From positions 1 through 44,094 of the forward strand of contig DAOUQK010000002.1 of NCBI GenBank assembly GCA_030625695.1: 44,094 nt of DNA. The letters are read 5' to 3'. Every line of letters starts with the position of its first letter. Positions within the stretch are counted from its first letter, which is position 1. A program made the position numbers and the translations under genes. This stretch comes from Paracoccaceae bacterium (GTDB taxonomy: Bacteria > Pseudomonadota > Alphaproteobacteria > Rhodobacterales > Rhodobacteraceae). Below the pieces are notes generated by a model that saw only the letters and a list, made by a program, of their open reading frames with translations, made no database searches and was not told the DNA's origin. Positions 41,001-44,094 of the stretch are shown here, piece after piece.

Positions 41001-42650
41001 CTAAACACTGCCCATCTTGCAGAAACACGATGACTTTACAGGTACATCGGTGCGGGCATTGGCCAGATCAAGCCTCTGCTTGACCATCCCCGCCTCATCC
41101 ACCCGGCCCAGCCGGGTCAGACAGTCGTGGTATCCATGCAGGCTCCAGACATTATCGGGATGCTGGCAGGCACGGGACAATGTGGCGTCCAAGCCCAGAT
41201 CAGCCCGATACACCGCTGCCGATTCCTCGACATGCCCCTGTTCCAGCAAAAGTGCAGCCAACGCGTGGCGGGTTGGCTGCATCCAGGCCCAAGGTTCGTC
41301 GTATGGCAAATTATCGTCCATCTCGACCGATTTACGCAGATGGGCAAAAGCGGCATCATAGTTAGCGCGGCGATACTCGATCTCGCCCAGCATCATTTCG
41401 CGCGCCACGGCCAGAATATCCAGACAGGTGTTGTTGAACACATACCGCGTATCGGGCACCCGCTTTACCGCCGCCTCAAACAACGCGGCCTCTTTCACGG
41501 CCGGGTCCACATGCCCCGATGCCGCCCAAGCGACCGCCTTGGCGTAATGCATCATCGCCGTGGTGACACAGAACAGGTCCAGGTTGTCGGGCAGGGGTTG
41601 GTCAATGATCTCCTGCCATTTTCCAAACCGGATATAGACGTGCTGCTTCATCGAAATGAAACCTTCCAGCCAGTCGGCCATCGGCGGCGAGGTTTGCAGC
41701 AAAAGTTCCTCAGGCAGGGTTGAAATCATCTCATTGCTGGTTTCGATGGCGTCCTTGTAACGCCCCAGAAACATCGCGCCGTAAATCTTGAAATGATAGT
41801 CATGGCAGCGATACGCCGAATAAAAATTCAACGGGCCTTCGCGCTCCAGAAATTTCCGATCCGCGACAATCGCCGCCTCATTCGACGTCACAACCCGTTC
41901 ATAATGCCCGCACAATACATCAATATGTGTCGGCATATGATTAAGATGACCCGCATCCGGCACTAACCCGCGCAGCGCATCGCCCGCCTTTAACGCCTTT
42001 TCAGGATGTGGTGACATCTCCATCAAATGGATATAGATATGCAGCAATCCGGGATGTTGCATCGCGCCGGGCTGCTCCAACGCGCATTCCAGCACTTCTA
42101 TCGCTTCAGCGGTATCAGCCCCTTCAGCAATCTCACCTGATTTCAAATCCCACAACGCCCAGGGCGTGCGGTTCATTATCGCCTCGCAGAACAACGTCGC
42201 CACATCCAGATCATCGGGAAACGCCTGATAAACCCCGCGCATGGCATCGGCAAAATCATCGTTCCAGGTGTTCATATCTTCTGCAGGCTCGCGCGTTGGA
42301 TACCGGGTTTCTAGCGCGCGGATCAACGCCGCCTCACCCTCATTTGCGTAGTCTATCCGCGCAACCGCGTTCTGCGTCGCCTCATAAGCCCGCGCAACCG
42401 AGGCCATGGCGTCGGCCTTGTCAAACGCCTCCCACGGTTTGTTGTAATTGCACCCCGAGGCATAGGCGATGCCCCAATAGGCAATTGCCAGATTGGGGTC
42501 AGCGGCCACAGCTTTCTGAAAACAGGCTACGGATTCATCATGATTATAGCCAAAACACCATAGCAACCCACGGTCGAACCATAGTTGCGCTGCTTCCACA
42601 TTAGTAGATACGACGCGCCGATAGGGGCCGAGATCATAATACTCGCTCAC
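41001..42650 (-). CDS. Large soluble TPR-repeat protein
   Basis: The 549-residue protein has no signal peptide and is helical throughout, with TPR-like units such as AAQLWFDRGLLWCFGYNHDE, ACFQKAVAADPNLAIAYWGI and HLRKSVEMDDNLPYDEPWAW. Conserved-looking His/Tyr clusters (HLNHMPTHIDVLCGHYE, AYRCHDYHFKIYGAMF) lie mid-protein, and the C-terminus reads SSCFCKMGSV with a Cys-x-Cys. I set the start at GTG 42650 because GGAGG lies seven bases upstream; TTG 42671 has none. I recognise the type, annotated only as TPR protein, but no function. The His/Cys clusters hint at metal binding, which is unproven. Confidence 0.78.
   Translation of the reverse strand: MSEYYDLGPYRRVVSTNVEAAQLWFDRGLLWCFGYNHDESVACFQKAVAADPNLAIAYWGIAYASGCNYNKPWEAFDKADAMASVARAYEATQNAVARIDYANEGEAALIRALETRYPTREPAEDMNTWNDDFADAMRGVYQAFPDDLDVATLFCEAIMNRTPWALWDLKSGEIAEGADTAEAIEVLECALEQPGAMQHPGLLHIYIHLMEMSPHPEKALKAGDALRGLVPDAGHLNHMPTHIDVLCGHYERVVTSNEAAIVADRKFLEREGPLNFYSAYRCHDYHFKIYGAMFLGRYKDAIETSNEMISTLPEELLLQTSPPMADWLEGFISMKQHVYIRFGKWQEIIDQPLPDNLDLFCVTTAMMHYAKAVAWAASGHVDPAVKEAALFEAAVKRVPDTRYVFNNTCLDILAVAREMMLGEIEYRRANYDAAFAHLRKSVEMDDNLPYDEPWAWMQPTRHALAALLLEQGHVEESAAVYRADLGLDATLSRACQHPDNVWSLHGYHDCLTRLGRVDEAGMVKQRLDLANARTDVPVKSSCFCKMGSV
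41013..41038 (+). repeat. Direct repeat, copy 2, at the 3' end of the TPR gene
   Basis: It matches 39967-39992 at 24 of 26 positions in the same orientation. It encodes the last residues (SSCFCKM) of the TPR protein on the minus strand, so copy 1 looks like a fragment of a gene end. Confidence 0.6.
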
Positions 42651-42688
42651 GTTGGAACCTCCGTCAAACAATAGGGCGGCAGGTGCCG

Positions 42689-43117
42689 CTATTCGGGCAG
42701 CATATCGCCCGAGCCGCCCATTTCACTGGGGAAATCCTTGAACTTGGGCAGGCCGTCCTTCATCGGATGAACCGTTTCGCCATAGTTCACATGCAGGCCC
42801 GGCTCGTAACTGAAGGTCGGAATGGTGCCGGCACAAACATCAATCATGCCCATGGTCGGGTGAACGGCCATGATATTGCCGCCGCAGGTCTTGCAGAACT
42901 GGCGTTCACTGTTCGGGGTCTTGCTGAACATGCCGATATTGTCGGCCCCCCTGGTCACTTTTACCGCGTTAATCGGCCAGGCGGTCCAGGTATGCACCAA
43001 TGTCGAGGCCGCGGACCGGCAGGAATCGCAATGACAATATCCCATGCCCATTGGATCGCCTGAAACCTCAATCTCAACCGCGCCGCAGAAACATTTACCT
43101 TTGTGTGTATCGCCCAT
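42689..43117 (-). CDS. GFA-family zinc protein (glutathione-dependent formaldehyde-activating enzyme-like)
   Basis: The 142-residue protein shows the full cysteine set of the GFA family: GKCFCGAVEIEV, GYCHCDSCRSAA and FCKTCGGNIMAV, which bind one or two zinc ions. Members speed the addition of glutathione to formaldehyde or have unknown roles; activity cannot be read from motifs. ATG 43117 is preceded by AGGGGGAACAGAC; the longer ORF start is not needed. It lies downstream of no obvious partner; the TPR gene follows 38 bp later on the same strand. Confidence 0.88.
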   Translation of the reverse strand: MGDTHKGKCFCGAVEIEVSGDPMGMGYCHCDSCRSAASTLVHTWTAWPINAVKVTRGADNIGMFSKTPNSERQFCKTCGGNIMAVHPTMGMIDVCAGTIPTFSYEPGLHVNYGETVHPMKDGLPKFKDFPSEMGGSGDMLPE

Positions 43118-43225
43118 GTCTGTTCCCCCTGATAAGTTTGGTTGTCCTTCAGGGAAGCTTTCCACAGAAGTGAAATCTTATCAAATTATACCAGAACGCC
43201 CGGACACTGGCTCATGCAGCCATCC

Positions 43226-43307
43226 GTAGGGTGGGGTTCCACCCCACCGCCCCGCCCGGCCCCGTCCGGCAAAGTCCAAGGGATGATGGGTTGAAAACCC
43301 ATCCTAC
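43226..43307. repeat. REP-like element between two minus-strand genes (GTAGGG family)
   Basis: It begins GTAGGGTGGGG and ends CCCATCCTAC. Two hairpins are visible, GGTGGGGTTCCACCCCACC at the left and GATGGGTTGAAAACCCATC at the right, joined by a C/G-rich stretch. It lies downstream of the saccharopine dehydrogenase-like gene and upstream of the GFA gene. Unlike the other three copies it does not supply a stop codon. Confidence 0.7.
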
Positions 43308-43382
43308 GCAACAATGACAGGCTGGTCTTTGGACGGGTTGGTATTATGTAAACGGCCCGGAGTCTGCGGGGCCTCTCATGTC

Positions 43383-44094
43383 TCAGGAATAAAGCCCGCC
43401 GGTTTTGGTTGCCAGAAATGCCTCAAGATCAATATCTTCCTGCTTCAGAAACCCGTGATTGAGCAAAACGCCACTGCGTACCATTTCAATCACCGCCACC
43501 ACCGACCCGGCCGTGGTCCAGGAAATCGCCGTCTGCTTGGCGCCCGCCACCTCAACCGGGCGGTAGCCCCGCACAAACTCATGCCGCTGCAAGCGCCCGT
43601 CAATCTCGCCCTCGGTCGAGACGTGGATATAGACGATATCATCGTCAACCGGGGGCTTGGCATTGACCAGAATGCGCCCGGCTTCTTCGCGGTTCTCGCG
43701 CATCAGCAATTCGTGGAAAAAGAAGTTCATCAACTTCATATGGCCAGGGTACCGCATGGTCTTATAGTCGATATTGTCGACCTTGCCGTGGTATGTCTCG
43801 CACATGGTGCCAAGACCGCCAGAGGTGGTAAATGCCTCCAAAGCCATCCCGTCAATCAGCAACGTCTCGTGCCATTCCATGGGTGACACCCACTTGCGCT
43901 CGCCGTCCTCTAGCACCTCGCAATCGTTCAGATACTCATTGACCACTCCCTCAGGCGACCAGTTGAAGGCGTACCCCAACAGGCCCGTAGGGTGCTGCGG
44001 CAACGCCCCCACCCGCATCCGCACCGAACGGCACGTATCGAACATGGCGATATGTGAGGCCCCGACAATACCGATAAACCCAGGTGCCAGCCCG
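43383..44094 (-). CDS. Saccharopine dehydrogenase family protein, 3' part
   Basis: The frame is open to the window edge, so the ATG at 44045 is internal and about 236 C-terminal residues are seen. GLAPGFIGIVGA at the edge, NWSPEGVVNEYLND, the following EDGERKWVSPMEWHETLLIDG and TSGGLGTMCETY are typical of the C-terminal domain of lysine/saccharopine dehydrogenase-like oxidoreductases, with the late segment YRPVEVAGAKQTAISWTTAG. The N-terminal NAD-binding part lies outside. In related proteins it acts in lysine degradation or carboxynorspermidine-type reactions; the substrate is not settled. Confidence 0.85.
   Translation of the reverse strand, partial: GLAPGFIGIVGASHIAMFDTCRSVRMRVGALPQHPTGLLGYAFNWSPEGVVNEYLNDCEVLEDGERKWVSPMEWHETLLIDGMALEAFTTSGGLGTMCETYHGKVDNIDYKTMRYPGHMKLMNFFFHELLMRENREEAGRILVNAKPPVDDDIVYIHVSTEGEIDGRLQRHEFVRGYRPVEVAGAKQTAISWTTAGSVVAVIEMVRSGVLLNHGFLKQEDIDLEAFLATKTGGLYS

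Overview
The window looks like a piece of an alphaproteobacterial chromosome, most likely from the Rhodobacteraceae (Roseobacter group). The coding sequence is fairly GC-rich, split glyQ/glyS genes flank a small DUF6446-like gene, a long FolB is translationally coupled to FolP and GlmM, and a short PpdK-like protein follows glyS. No 16S, tRNA or plasmid gene is visible, so the genus is not fixed.

Layout. 1-2523: the 3' part of a TrkH-type potassium transporter and a thiamine-pyrophosphate decarboxylase. 2594-5055: a secreted trypsin-fold protein whose catalytic triad appears lost, divergent from an unknown 111-residue protein; their shared intergenic region carries two long related palindromes. 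5278-12911: glyQ, a DUF6446-like gene, gltS, glyS and a PpdK-like gene in one direction. 13014-15959: a complete IS1-family transposon with matching 19-bp ends and a perfect 8-bp target duplication. It carries three passenger genes (a small KGG-rich protein, an unknown 161-residue protein and a HigA-like/ImmA-IrrE regulator) besides its transposase. 16073-20109: a SleB-type cell wall hydrolase, then folB-folP-glmM. 20113-22484: mtnA/mtnK methionine salvage on the minus strand. 22660-23523: a shikimate/quinate dehydrogenase relative.

23610-35778 is a run of ten minus-strand genes: DUF302, HlyD-type adaptor, RND permease with a long Lys/Pro/Ala-rich tail, three exported low-complexity proteins in a row, an exported unknown protein, a ParA-like ATPase, a membrane-anchored TPR-like protein and a dynamin-like GTPase. 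I do not know a described system with this composition. It and the transposon cargo are the best candidates for new biology here.

35975-44094: an exported dienelactone-hydrolase-like enzyme divergent from a membrane-bound winged-helix/TPR regulator, an orphan periplasmic binding protein, a methyltransferase bracketed by short direct repeats, a large TPR protein, a GFA-family zinc protein and the 3' part of a saccharopine dehydrogenase-like gene.

Repeats: at least four intergenic elements share the end GTAGGGTGGG or a close variant, and three of them supply the TAG stop codon of the upstream gene. There is also a 112-bp nested palindrome before glyQ and a CCCGGG-type palindromic pair after the binding-protein gene. 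All calls come from reading the sequence; no database search was run, and family names rest on recognised motifs.
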